This document shows positions 21,708-30,981 of a stretch of DNA of 64,000 nt, one piece after another. This stretch comes from Pinus tabuliformis. Lineage: Eukaryota; Streptophyta; Pinopsida; Pinales; Pinaceae. The stretch's first letter is position 1. Every line of letters starts with the position of its first letter. Below the pieces are notes generated by a model. That model was not told where the DNA came from. It made no database searches and worked only from the letters and a program-made list of their open reading frames with translations. Location of the stretch: positions 889,872,184 to 889,936,183 of the forward strand of contig CM062817.1 of the NCBI GenBank assembly GCA_031772625.1. Direction: 5' to 3'. The position numbers were made by a program, and so were the translations under genes.

Positions 21708-22824
21708 TCAACATGCTATCCTCTTGCACCAGATTACTAGTCACCTCAGGCATCCGCTTCAATACTGTTGGCCTGCTCAAACTCGATCCTCTACAATCCA
21801 TATCCTTCTCGACTGCCGAATTAGGGGAAATAGGACAATGTATCGGCCTCCGGAATCGAGGAATGCAGGAAAAGGCAGGAAGTCATCATTGTACAACTCA
21901 GATAAAATCAGAGGACGTGATCACGCCCATGCTGGCTTCAGACCTCAAGGACGGGCAAAAATCAACTCAAAGGATCTCATGATAGCCAAGATCAGATTCA
22001 CCACCCCCCATTACAAACGTGAGCAAGCCCGCTTCGCTCCTATAAATCACAGTAAGCCTCTCAGCGCTTCCACAAAACATTGCAACCTGAGACAGAGGCG
22101 AAAAGCTCTCTGGAGGCGGGGTCAGCGGTTAATAGGCCTCTTTCAAGACTGCAAAACCAGTATCGGGGTTAAAGGATCCACCGAGCTCCTCTCGGTCGGC
22201 ACTGCTCTCTCTAACATCAAGCATCATTCGAAGACGCCCTATCTGTTCTGGGATTCAGTCGACATTCTTCTGTTCAGGGTAACCAACTCTCCTTATTTCT
22301 GTGATATTACTACTTCTAATAATCTGGTTTATGTCCTCAGCAGCGCCCACACACAGCAGCGGAGCCTTCAGTCTCATATTGATCCGATCAAGCAGCCCGG
22401 CAGCAACAGCCTTTCGCCTTCCATAAATCCGGATACTTCTCGAGGCACTGTCGAATCTGTTCCAAACAAGATGGCTGAGCAGCACAATCAGCCTGCCAAT
22501 CAACCCCAGCCTAGAAACCCCATGAGCAATATCTTCAACAACAGGGAGTGTCACATGTGCAAAGCACATGTTGTCATGATCAATGCCCTGAACAAGCAAG
22601 TGAAGGAGCTGACTGAGGATTACCACGCCGACAGAAACTCCAAACGCAAAAAGCTGGAGAAAAGGAAGAAAGAGATCGAAGATTTAAAGGATCGCTGCAT
22701 TCATATGGAAGCTGCCATAGACCATCTTCGTTCCCTCACCGAAAGCCAGCAGGCTGAAGCCTCAACTAGAGTAAGCAGGAGGGAACACCTCCCGGATGAC
22801 TCGATCACACAGCACTCTCCATAA
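21679..22824 (+). CDS. LINE ORF3: unassigned protein with C-terminal coiled coil
   Basis: 381 codons without interruption, from an ATG at 21679 that overlaps the last 29 bases of ORF2, to TAA 22822-22824. The first ~260 residues are basic and low in acidic residues and may be leader-like. The last 118 residues, from an internal ATG at 22471 (MAEQHNQPANQPQP), look clearly protein-like: Gln/Asn/Pro-rich start, a Cys/His cluster CHMCKAH, then a charged helix KRKKLEKRKKEIEDLKDRC continuing as MEAAIDHLRSLTES, a strong coiled-coil pattern. I know no such ORF in described plant L1 elements and recognise no family. Either start is possible. Reading-frame retention over 1.1 kb in an element with one stop elsewhere argues that it is real. 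Possible roles (RNA binding, oligomerisation) are speculation. Confidence 0.6.
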   Translation: MSSMTKTFLSQHAILLHQITSHLRHPLQYCWPAQTRSSTIHILLDCRIRGNRTMYRPPESRNAGKGRKSSLYNSDKIRGRDHAHAGFRPQGRAKINSKDLMIAKIRFTTPHYKREQARFAPINHSKPLSASTKHCNLRQRRKALWRRGQRLIGLFQDCKTSIGVKGSTELLSVGTALSNIKHHSKTPYLFWDSVDILLFRVTNSPYFCDITTSNNLVYVLSSAHTQQRSLQSHIDPIKQPGSNSLSPSINPDTSRGTVESVPNKMAEQHNQPANQPQPRNPMSNIFNNRECHMCKAHVVMINALNKQVKELTEDYHADRNSKRKKLEKRKKEIEDLKDRCIHMEAAIDHLRSLTESQQAEASTRVSRREHLPDDSITQHSP

Positions 22825-23043
22825 TACCTATGCATTGCAAATTTAGTTGGCTAGGAGGCTCGTTCGTCAGGCAATATAGCCGTTGGCTTTTAGTTTTATG
22901 TTTAATCAAGAGAAGCTTTGAGGACTATGGGTCTGCGCACCCAATTTTGAACCTCAGCTCTCGAAACCTTCCCTTCTTTGTTCTAGATTTCTGAACTGCT
23001 GTTTTATAATACACAAGTAGACGACTTTGTTAAAAAAAAAAAA
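22825..23043 (+). other. LINE 3' untranslated end and poly(A) tail
   Basis: About 200 bp of non-coding sequence ending GACGACTTTGTT followed by 12 A (23032-23043). The poly(A) abuts the target duplication. Confidence 0.85.
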
Positions 23044-23165
23044 TGAAACCATTTTCAAGCATAGTTTTTCTCATGTTTCAATCTCGTGAAAAAATGAAAC
23101 CATCTTCAAGCATTCTCGCAAATAGTTTCCACGTGTTTCAAGCTTGTGTAAAAATGAAACCATTC
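23044..23165 (+). repeat. ~57-bp minisatellite, right part
   Basis: Two further units, with ATGAAACCAT and TTTCAAGCTTGTG/TTTCAATCTCGTG cores spaced about 57 bp apart, continue the array from 15515-15918. Confidence 0.7.
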
Positions 23166-24930
23166 TCATCCTATTTATTTTGATTGCCATTTTTATCAAC
23201 CTGTTGTTGTTAGATGAGCCTTGGTTTTCTCATTTCATCATCACCATCTGCTTGTTCTATCATATGCTTTCACTTGGTTGTTACCCTTGCTTGGGGAACC
23301 ACTGTGATGAGTGGTATTATTGGCCTGCCTCTTGACCTCTATGTGTTTTGAGAATTCCATCATGACCAAAACTAGTTTATACTCTTTATACCACTTGTTC
23401 CTCTAGAAGGAGTCCTCTTTCAGATCTTTTCAGACTCCTAAAATATGAAAAGTCTTTTCTGAGCACTTGTATTTTTGATCTTGTTAAAGTAAATGAAATG
23501 ATGTCTACTCAGTATAAGTTTAACCCTTTTCTGGACTAAGATAGACTATTTACAAAAAATTAATACCTTAGTAAAATATGGCTAAGAGGTTCTCTTGAGT
23601 ATTGTTTTCTGCCTTTTCGGGCTCAAAGGACTATCTATGAAAATGAACCTTTAGAGTTTTCTTTTTCGCCTATTTTTTAAACTCTCTAAACATGAAAAAG
23701 AAGTTGAGTTGGACCTTCATTGGACTCATAAAAAACATCAAACAACGATGGACTCGTCAAACGTGATGTGACCGAACCACTCCTTCTCAGGGTTCATTGA
23801 AGATACTCAAAGGGATTCATCTGAACGATGAACTTATAGATCAAGAATATCTTAAGGCCTCCTCAAGATTGTAAAAAAATAAAGAGGTACTGACCAGAAA
23901 TGATTGGGGAAATTGGGAAAATAGTGTACTCTACCTATTAATGGAAGTGATTCACTCTTGAACATGACACTCTCCCACTTCATGTTCGTGGATGTTGGGT
24001 TGGTGAATTTGCTTGTCTTTTGGTTCATGGCACCATTTCAAAGCCTTCATTTTAGATTTTGGGTCAATGTTGCCAACTCCATTTAGTGTCGCTGATGTGT
24101 TCAAGAGAAGTCATTCAGTTGATATATACTGCAATAATATTAAGCCTTCATTCCATGACTGCCATTCCTGAACCAGATCTACATCAATGTCATTCTGTCT
24201 CAAATCATGATATATGTTTCGTGTCATTGATGGGGGATACATCAAGAACCTCCTACAATGGGTCACTTCCTGTCGACATCGACTCATTATCTAGGAAGGT
24301 GACTTAGAAACTCTTCCTTCAGTACCTTAGAGATTTCATACATCAATGGAAATTTTCCTTGCTCTCGATGACAAGTTTTCATCATTGGCCTTCCATCGAC
24401 AGATTCTATGTGGTGTTCGACATCAACTCATTCATTCACACCATACAGATTGTACTTTTGTACCTTGAGAGCCATACATCATCAGTGGTTCTCTCTCATT
24501 TGTTAACGACTTACAAAATTGGTCAGTAATCAGATGGTGTCTCCCATGTTTGACTCCATCTCCTTTATTCACATGGTTAGACTCGTACATTGGGTGACCG
24601 AGTGAATGAAATAGAACACCCAAGATCTAGTTCCATTGATCTAGGCTGCGATTTTAGGGTTAATGCAAGATTACAAAGAATGATGGCTATGAGCATACAG
24701 ACAGTCATCCAATCATGGATCCACACTTTATCATCAATGGACATGACTTCTTGATTATTGTACATGTAATGTTAGCTTATGTGTTGAGCATGGGTATGCT
24801 TCCCTCAACAAAAATATCATGATGAAAATATATTGTAACAGATGATGATTCAACGAGTTGTTCTTGATCCAAACTTTTCACAAGGTAAAGCACTTTAGTC
24901 ATCAGTTTTCATTTATGAATTTTCACTTTA
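23166..24930. other. No recognisable gene
   Basis: Degenerate A/T-rich DNA with many stops on both strands. Phrases such as CATCAATGG and GACATCGACTCATT recur loosely, but no unit can be defined. Because it precedes a polypurine-like tract at 24925-24940, it may be the eroded 3' end of a copia internal region; no protein motif confirms that. Confidence 0.4.
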
Positions 24931-24940
24931 GGGGGCAATT

Positions 24941-25792
24941 TGTTATAAGCCATTTTGTCACCTTTGTTCAATAGGCCTACAAACTTGATCAACCAACATC
25001 CATGAACAATTTATGATCATCCCTACACAAAGCCCTAGGCATGACTCTCCCAAATCCCTTATTTTTTGGGTTTGAATACATCAAATTTGTGCTTTTAAGG
25101 CCCAACAGAACCTGGCCCTTTAGGGACCTGCGTTCAGTAGCAGGTTGCCTAGTTTTGCACCAACAATGATCAGAGTAGGTTGTTCCTTGTTGGGGGTGCA
25201 CTGATTCTAGAAATTTGGTAAAATTAAAAAGAATCCTGAAGCTTCCTCTTCCATAAGCTTCTAGGAGTTGTTTCAACCATTTACCTTGGATAAGATCTTT
25301 GAATCCTAGCTGATCCCATCTTGGATATTTCACCTCTTATCCCTTGATTTCATTCTCCCATCAAGAGTGGATTTCAAGCCTAGATTGGTAAAAGGATAAG
25401 AGTTCCTAAACTACCACAATATCTTATAAATCTACAACCATCTACAACATCAAGGTTGGCATTTGGAGACTAATCATGCCCTCATGCAACTGCTTTGAAG
25501 CTAAGAGAGTTATCATCTTCATGCATTAGGATGACATTTAGGTGTGTTTTGTGACAAGGAAGGACAAGTAAACTTGGGGAGATATCTATAAGATAAACTT
25601 CTATTCTTGGTTGTAAACTCTCTCCTTTTTATATTAATACAAAGTGTATATCGTTTTCCTATAAGTGTTATGTTATGTTTACATTCATATATTTCAATTC
25701 TTTGTTGATCCATTGAATAGAGTGATTGGGTAGTGCCACATAGATGTCGTAGATATTTGGCTTATGTTGATTGTATGTGAAGGTTCTAATCA
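24941..25792 (+). mobile_element. Probable copia-type LTR with flanking PPT and PBS traces
   Basis: Starts TGTTATAAGCC directly after a polypurine-like tract (CACTTTAGGGGGCAATT) and ends TCTAATCA before a degenerate primer site containing ATCAGAGC (25799-25806). A TATA-like TATATTAATAC lies near 25630. This gives an 852-bp TG...CA unit. No second copy is in the window, so both edges are inferred. Having polypurine tract on one side and primer site on the other suggests a head-to-tail or recombined arrangement of two copies. Confidence 0.45.
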
Positions 25793-25944
25793 TAGAAATC
25801 AGAGCTACGATTGGAGCTTACAAGCCGAGAGGAGAAAAGAGATTGAAATGGATTCCAAGTAAGCCTATTTCCATTCTAAAATTTCTCTAAAGGAAACTTT
25901 ATATTATTTACTATATGTTGTTCTAGACGAGTCTACTAAGCCTA

Positions 25945-27281
25945 GGCAAGATACTTTTGTTCACAGTTGCAAATTCCACATAATATTCGATAATCTTTTG
26001 AAGCTTTTGCAGGGATCCATCATCCTACATCAAATCCAAGCAACTCTTCAAAAATTCCTTGATTGACCCATCTTCTACTTCAGAATTGTTAGCAATAGTT
26101 TTATCGTAAATTCATGGTATATCATAGATTGGACTATCTTCTAAAACATCTTACTCTGATGAAACTAGTTCTATCCATGCCTCCTTATAAGTAGCATTCT
26201 CCTTTGGAGATTCAGAAAACTTCCTCACCCACTGTTGATTGGTGTTATTCTATTTGGAACCATCCAACCTGGTCTTGGTGCCTCCTTGTGTAACCACATT
26301 TACACAGGACTGATCTTGGCACGATTCCGTAGTAACCTTCTAAATTTATGTGCCTTATTCTAGTAAATTTTTGTGAGCAGTTGAGGGAAATAATCTGTTG
26401 CATGATCTAAAGGCCTACAATATGTTCAGGTTGACCATGGATTAGGACAATGTCTAGCGAGATGATCATGATACCTGCAATTGTATCAAATGATTGGTCC
26501 CCTTCCTTGTCTAAATTCTCCTCATGGTTATCGCGGTCCTCCAATTCCTCTACCCATCATACCTTCGCATATACCCTATTAGTAGTTATGCACCATTCCA
26601 TCTTTCCCTTCCTATACCTTGTATGAATCCATGGTACAATCCTGCATTAGCTCAAATTCATAGCAAGTATGGATATCATGACCAACAAATTTACAAAAGT
26701 GGCAGAATAAAGTCCTTACGAACGTCTCATATTTTTACAGAATAGAACAAGTTTAGTTTGTATGACCCGGCACTCTACAAATCTCACACCATAATCCTCT
26801 CCCTTGCATCAACAGAGTAGTTGCACTAGTTTCCATATCATATGTCATTATTAGGCATTCATTTCTATGGTTCCCCTCTTTTTTAAAATTGTGTACTAGA
26901 TCTTGGAGCATTGTTCCTTCTCTTTCTATAACTCCTGCTATTGATTTGTGAGAGAGGCCATCTACGATTGAAGTTGGGTGATGGTAGAACTTTCTCCTCC
27001 TACTGGAGATGCTTCCAACTTCAATGCAATATCTAAATATTAATCCTTAGTTTGAATTTTCTACTGAGTCAAATACACACATATATGAAACAATAATCCC
27101 ATAATTAACCACTTCTTATTCCACTCATTTGGGATCTCGAATGAAAACTGGCCTAACAACACTTTGAACCATTTATCATAGTCCCAAACAAATTCATTTT
27201 TCTTGTGCTTAATTTACTCTGTGATACACTAAGGAGTATACTTAGGCTTGTGAAATTCTTTCATCATCACCTACTTAATAT
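25945..27281 (-). pseudogene. Ty3/gypsy gag relic, C-terminal part with several zinc knuckles
   Basis: Minus-strand decayed gag. Near 27265-27020 it reads KEFHKPKYTP and NEFVWDYDKWFKVLLGQFSFEIPNE, the typical second half of a plant gypsy capsid. Then come cysteine knuckles: CEICRVPGHTN (about 26790), CHFCKFVGHDIHTC (26703-26662) and CRYHDHLARHC (about 26480), then TYCRPLDHATDYFPQL (about 26428). The order of several knuckles followed by a YC..LDH motif is known from a plant gypsy group. Further left is a stretch resembling the region before protease, ending near 25945. Many stops and frameshifts are present. This piece was separated from the rest of gag by the LINE at 27282-29503. Confidence 0.8.
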
Positions 27282-27694
27282 ATCCTAAGGTTAGGGGTGG
27301 TAGGAGGGGGATGGATTTTATATAGTCCCACTGGAATAGCTGAAATCATATACACATGGGGATTGGCAAGGAAAAATAACAACCAAGTTGAAATTTATGG
27401 CCTTTATCAAGGCCTCAATATTGAAAATATATAAATTTATTAAATACATCATCTTCTTGGGGGATTGATTGATAACAATCATGTATCTTTCTAAACCATG
27501 TATCCCAAAGGACAATTCCCTCTTCCAGATCCTTGTTTGCATAAAAAATTTAACAAATTCTTCTCTCTAAAAAGTTCTACCATATTCTTAAAGGAAAAAA
27601 CTTGGAAGCTGATTTGGAAGCAAATAAATATTGTTCTTTAGGAGAAGCCATCCTTGATATTAATGGTACCATTAATCTCAACCTCATTCCCTAA
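27282..27694 (+). pseudogene. LINE ORF2 C-terminus (RNase H), frameshifted
   Basis: The first frame gives GGGWILYSPTGIAEIIYTWG and NNNQVEIYGLYQGL, the first half of a LINE RNase H with its conserved Glu. Later frames give FLGD and the end piece HILKGKNLEADLEANK ... LGEAILDINGTINLN, finishing at TAA 27692-27694. At least two frameshifts and several stops occur. The start at 27282 is the truncation point, within the domain and about 20 residues short of its N-terminus. Confidence 0.8.
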
Positions 27695-27811
27695 GGGCCA
27701 ATGATCTTTGTTCCTAGAAAAAAGTTTGACCCCATCGTTTTACTTGAACTGAAGTTTGAAATTAAGGTTTTTTTCAATCCCCTATTGTCTCCTTCTAGGA
27801 TGCATATACCT

Positions 27812-27942
27812 GCTCCCTCTCCTTAAAATCTCCCTTCTTTCTCCCCTCTCCCTTCTCTCTCCCCTTACTTCTTTCCCTTAGCCTTTCCCTTATTTTCCTT
27901 ATTCCCCTCCCCCTCTTTCCTTCCTCCCTTGCCTCTTCCTTA
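27812..27942 (+). repeat. Polypyrimidine tract (C/T, about 130 bp)
   Basis: An almost pure C/T stretch (CTCCCCTCTCCCTTCTCTCT and similar) lies between the LINE RNase H stop and the following ORF relic. It may form triplex DNA or act as a leader for the downstream ORF; function is unknown. Confidence 0.8.
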
Positions 27943-29130
27943 TGCAATTTGAGGCTTTTCGTGCATTTTTTTGTTTGATCATCATTATTTTGTTAATTAA
28001 AATGTCCTCCTTCAAAAAATTCATTAACGTGGTTGTTTATGGTTCTTGCCACCATGCAATGGTGGTTCTCTCTTATTCACATGCTTTCACTTCTATTAAT
28101 TTAAGGCCAAATTCTTGGAATCTCCATCAAAACGAAACTCTGATGACTTTTTATGAAGGGTATTCAAGCAAAATTAATGAAGGATTTGTGCCAATCATGT
28201 GGAAACAATTGATGATAAAATGGATCTCCTCCTCAATCATACTCCATCTAGAAATTTGGTAATTATGTGTTTCTGTCCATGGTTGAGCAATTGGGAAAAA
28301 TTTTGGTTGGTGCATTCATCTATGGCATCAATTCGGGCTTCCTTTGATTTTATTTGTGAAGAGCCTCTAGTCAAGACCTTGGCTCTTTATCTAGAAGCTA
28401 TGGATTCCAGGGCTCATCACTTTTGTTCGTGGGTTATTTGGCACAAAGGCCTCTCTCACTCACAGTGTTATTCAACAAACACTGGCTCCATGATCCTTTG
28501 GAACAATAGGTCTCTCCATGCAACTAAGCTCAGAGGTATCGTGTCCCCTCTGTTGAATTTTGAAATTTCTCAGTCTCTATGGGAAGGTCAGTTCCTTCAG
28601 TCTATATTTCAATATAACAATTTGAGACTTCTCTTTGTTTCATATGCTTGTTAATAGCATGTGGGAGCCTTTGGTTTAGGGGCACTCAATAATACTACTC
28701 TAGGGTGGTGTCTAGGTTGGGAATTTGGGAAACTGTTGGTTGGTTAACCTAAATTGTCACGATTTTACCTCTAATGAGTTGACTCCCTCTCCATTCGCTC
28801 ACTCTAAAATCTTTCTCTTCTTTGTCAGTTGGGGTCATCCTATTATGGCACCATAGTTCCCTTTTATCAATGGATTTTAACTCAAATTATGATGCACCTT
28901 AGAATGATCATCAATGTCCTAATTGGAGTTCTAAAATTGAAGCATTGCATCAATCAAATTATGACCTACAAGTGAAATTTTGGAAGTTTTATCATATGCA
29001 GTTTGAATAAGAGGAGCGCACTTTGGCTCTCAGGCAACAAATGGCCAAGTTGGAGGATGAGGTTGATGCTCTCAGATGGATTCTCACATACTGCAAGCTC
29101 AACAGGATTGAGCCTGGCCTTTTGGACTAG
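27942..29130 (+). pseudogene. Extra LINE ORF relic downstream of RNase H
   Basis: About 1.19 kb of plus-strand protein-like sequence in shifting frames. 27942-28200 includes MSSFKKFINVVVYGSC; 28199-28654 is a 151-codon open stretch including DKMDLLLNHTPSRN and CPWLSNWEKFWLVHSS; after an eroded part, 28929-29130 reads KIEALHQSNYDLQVKFWKF and EERTLALRQQMAKLEDEVDA, a coiled coil, ending at TAG 29128-29130. It starts 248 bp after the ORF2 stop. No family recognised. Size (about 395 codons) and the terminal coiled coil parallel the third ORF of the LINE at 21679-22824, though I see no sequence identity. It could instead be an unrelated transduced sequence. Confidence 0.5.
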
Positions 29131-29503
29131 CCCATGGACACTTTTTTAAAGCTAGATATTGACCTTAAAAAGTCAACTACAAAATCAGAATGATCTCCAA
29201 GTATTTTTGTTGGGTTACAATTCTGTGGTTTTTTTTGAGGTTGTAAGTTTAACGGATAGTATCATTTTAAGAAGGTTCAATTTTGTAAGTCTTGGTATGC
29301 CACTGTCAGTTGAAGTAGCAATGTATTCCCTTTTATCGGCAGTGTCGAGTTATATGTCAATAGGTTGATAGGTAGACTTCAGTTTTGAGATAGCAAGATG
29401 GTTATGTGGATACTATGAATCTAAAAGTTATACTCCTTGTGTATTTTCTATGACCGAGCACAATTTTACTAATAATATTACTCATTTCTGTTTAAAAATA
29501 AAT

Positions 29504-29635
29504 ACATATCTCTTATGGTTCTCGGTCGACCAGCTGGAGAAATGTTCTTATACTTCATATACCAAGTCAAGGCCCGGTCTCTAAAAGTAATCTCCAATCG
29601 TATAATCTTTGTGGCATCATCTTTAACATTATTCG
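29504..29635 (-). pseudogene. Ty3/gypsy gag relic, middle part
   Basis: Minus strand reads NNVKDDATKIIRLEITFRDR then ALTWYMKYKNISPAGRPRT, a very characteristic plant gypsy capsid motif. It is bounded by the LINE on the left and the gag-only LTR element on the right. It joins 27281 in one direction and 34021 in the other. Confidence 0.85.
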
Positions 29636-30793
29636 TGTTATCACTAAACAAATTTCAAAGGAAAAGGGTAAGGTAAGAAAGATTTGGTCTTGGTTATTGT
29701 CATGCTCCTTTCATGCATAAGAAGCACTTGGCAAACTCAGGGTCAGCATACATAAAAGTTCTTTGAAGGCTCAAGCAAGGCAAGCAAGTTTCAAGGCAGA
29801 TGAGAAGGACATTTCAAGATAAAGAAGCTCAAGACAGTCAAATTTGGCATGTAAGCTGTGTTTTTGAAATTACACAGCAGTTTCGTAGCACGCTACGAAA
29901 CTGCTGTAAGTGATGCCTAATGCACAACAGTTTCGTAGTGCGCTACGAAACTGCTGTAGCTACATATTGTGATTTGATGGACCATTTTTGTAAGAAAAAG
30001 GGAAATATTATTTGAAGAGGAGGGTCTGAAAGGGAGCATTCACGAAGTATAAGTGTCTAGCAAAGGCAAAATAAGGAAAGACTTTTATGAACTCCAAAGT
30101 TTTATGTTATGAAAAGAGCAGTCGACTTCCAAGGGGATTAACAAGCAGTTAAAAACTCATCTCTGAAAAGTGAAAGAGGTTTTCATTCCTAAGATTCTGA
30201 AGTACAAAAACCTCTTCCACTTTCTTCAAATCCATTATTATTTGAGAGAAATGAATGATCAAACTTGCGCTACGAAACTGCTGTAGGTGCAGTTTTTCAC
30301 AAGCATATTTTTACACCTGTTTTTCAAAGACTCATTCTGGGCGGTAGGAAGGATTTTTTATGTTCAGAATATGTGATGTTGTCCTTTTCTTAATTCGTAC
30401 AGTGGTATGGATGTATAATCACTCAGAATTCACTGAATGTGCTCTGACTTCCTGTATACATTTATAAACTGTGTGGTCCCATATGAGTTTATGTTCTGAA
30501 TGTTTAAATGCTGAATGCCCTGACTTCCATGTAAGGTTGAGTTTATTGTTATATTGAGGTGTTGTTGACTCCATAAGCCCAATGGATAGTTTTGTTTAAT
30601 GTGTTTCCACCATTCATATTTTTCACAGTTGTTCTATAAGAGTTAGCCATCTTATCTTTAATCAAAATCATTAATCCATCAAGAGAGAGCCCTCTCAGGT
30701 TGAGGAGGCTAAGCCTCAGCCTAAAGTAGGTTGAAATAGTTACTTAGAGTCAACCTGACCAGTAGCCTATCAGGATCTGATTTTGAGATAACA
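29636..30793 (+). mobile_element. 5' LTR of the gag-only element (560-bp deletion)
   Basis: 1158 bp. Collinear with the 3' LTR except that GGTAG at 30342-30346 is joined directly to GAAGGATTTTTT; the sequence equivalent to 33015-33574 is absent. The missing part includes the TATA box of the 3' LTR, so this LTR has lost its likely promoter. Confidence 0.92.
29874..29967. repeat. Twin near-perfect hairpins in the 5' LTR
   Basis: Hairpin 1 (29874-29907): arms ACAGCAGTTTCGTAGC and GCTACGAAACTGCTGT, perfect 16-bp arms, 2-base loop AC. Hairpin 2 (29934-29967): the same with two arm mismatches and loop GC. A lone right arm GCTACGAAACTGCTGT recurs at 30269-30284. The equivalents in the 3' LTR are at 32541-32624 and 32936-32951. 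Confidence 0.95.
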
Positions 30794-30796
30794 TTT

Positions 30797-30813
30797 TGGT
30801 GCGTCTGCCGGGA
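30797..30813 (+). promoter_or_regulatory. Primer-binding site of the gag-only element
   Basis: TGGTGCGTCTGCCGGGA three bases after the 5' LTR end. It starts with TGG (pairing with CCA) as expected and resembles gypsy primer sites; I do not assign the tRNA. Confidence 0.7.
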
Positions 30814-30981
30814 GCCTGAAGTCTATTCATTCCCGAAATTAAGAGACTGAACTTCTGAAGGTAGCAGGAGCTCAAACATCTTTTTGAGGCTGCAAAACTA
30901 CCTTGGCAACTCCACAAATCGAATAAGAAATTGGAAGGTGACTCCACTTCTAGAAGATCAGTAGCTTGATGAAGTTTCAAG

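Larger units (their letters stand above)
15919..23043 (+). mobile_element. Nearly full-length L1-like LINE with three ORFs
   Basis: A 7.1 kb plus-strand LINE ending in 12 A and flanked by a direct repeat AAAAATGAAACCAT (15905-15918 and 23039-23052; the first A residues overlap the tail). It has a GC-rich 5' leader, ORF1 (16234-17466), ORF2 (17463-21707, one stop), a third ORF (21679-22824) and a short 3' end. It is much more GC-rich than its surroundings and far less decayed than the other elements, so it is probably among the youngest insertions here. It lies inside a minisatellite. Confidence 0.95.
27282..29503 (+). mobile_element. 5'-truncated LINE inserted in the gypsy gag
   Basis: The minus-strand gag is collinear on both sides (...CACCTACTTAATAT at 27281 resuming with CTCTTATGGT at 29510), so this segment is an insertion. 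It starts inside an RNase H domain read on the plus strand, and ends in A-rich TTTAAAAATAAATA. Only a short ATAT-like target repeat can be seen, which is weaker than usual. It is much more decayed than the LINE at 15919-23043. Confidence 0.75.

Noticed and set aside
22255-22626. 123-codon minus-strand open frame opposite LINE ORF3
   Set aside because: Antisense shadow of a longer plus-strand frame in GC-rich DNA; no protein features.
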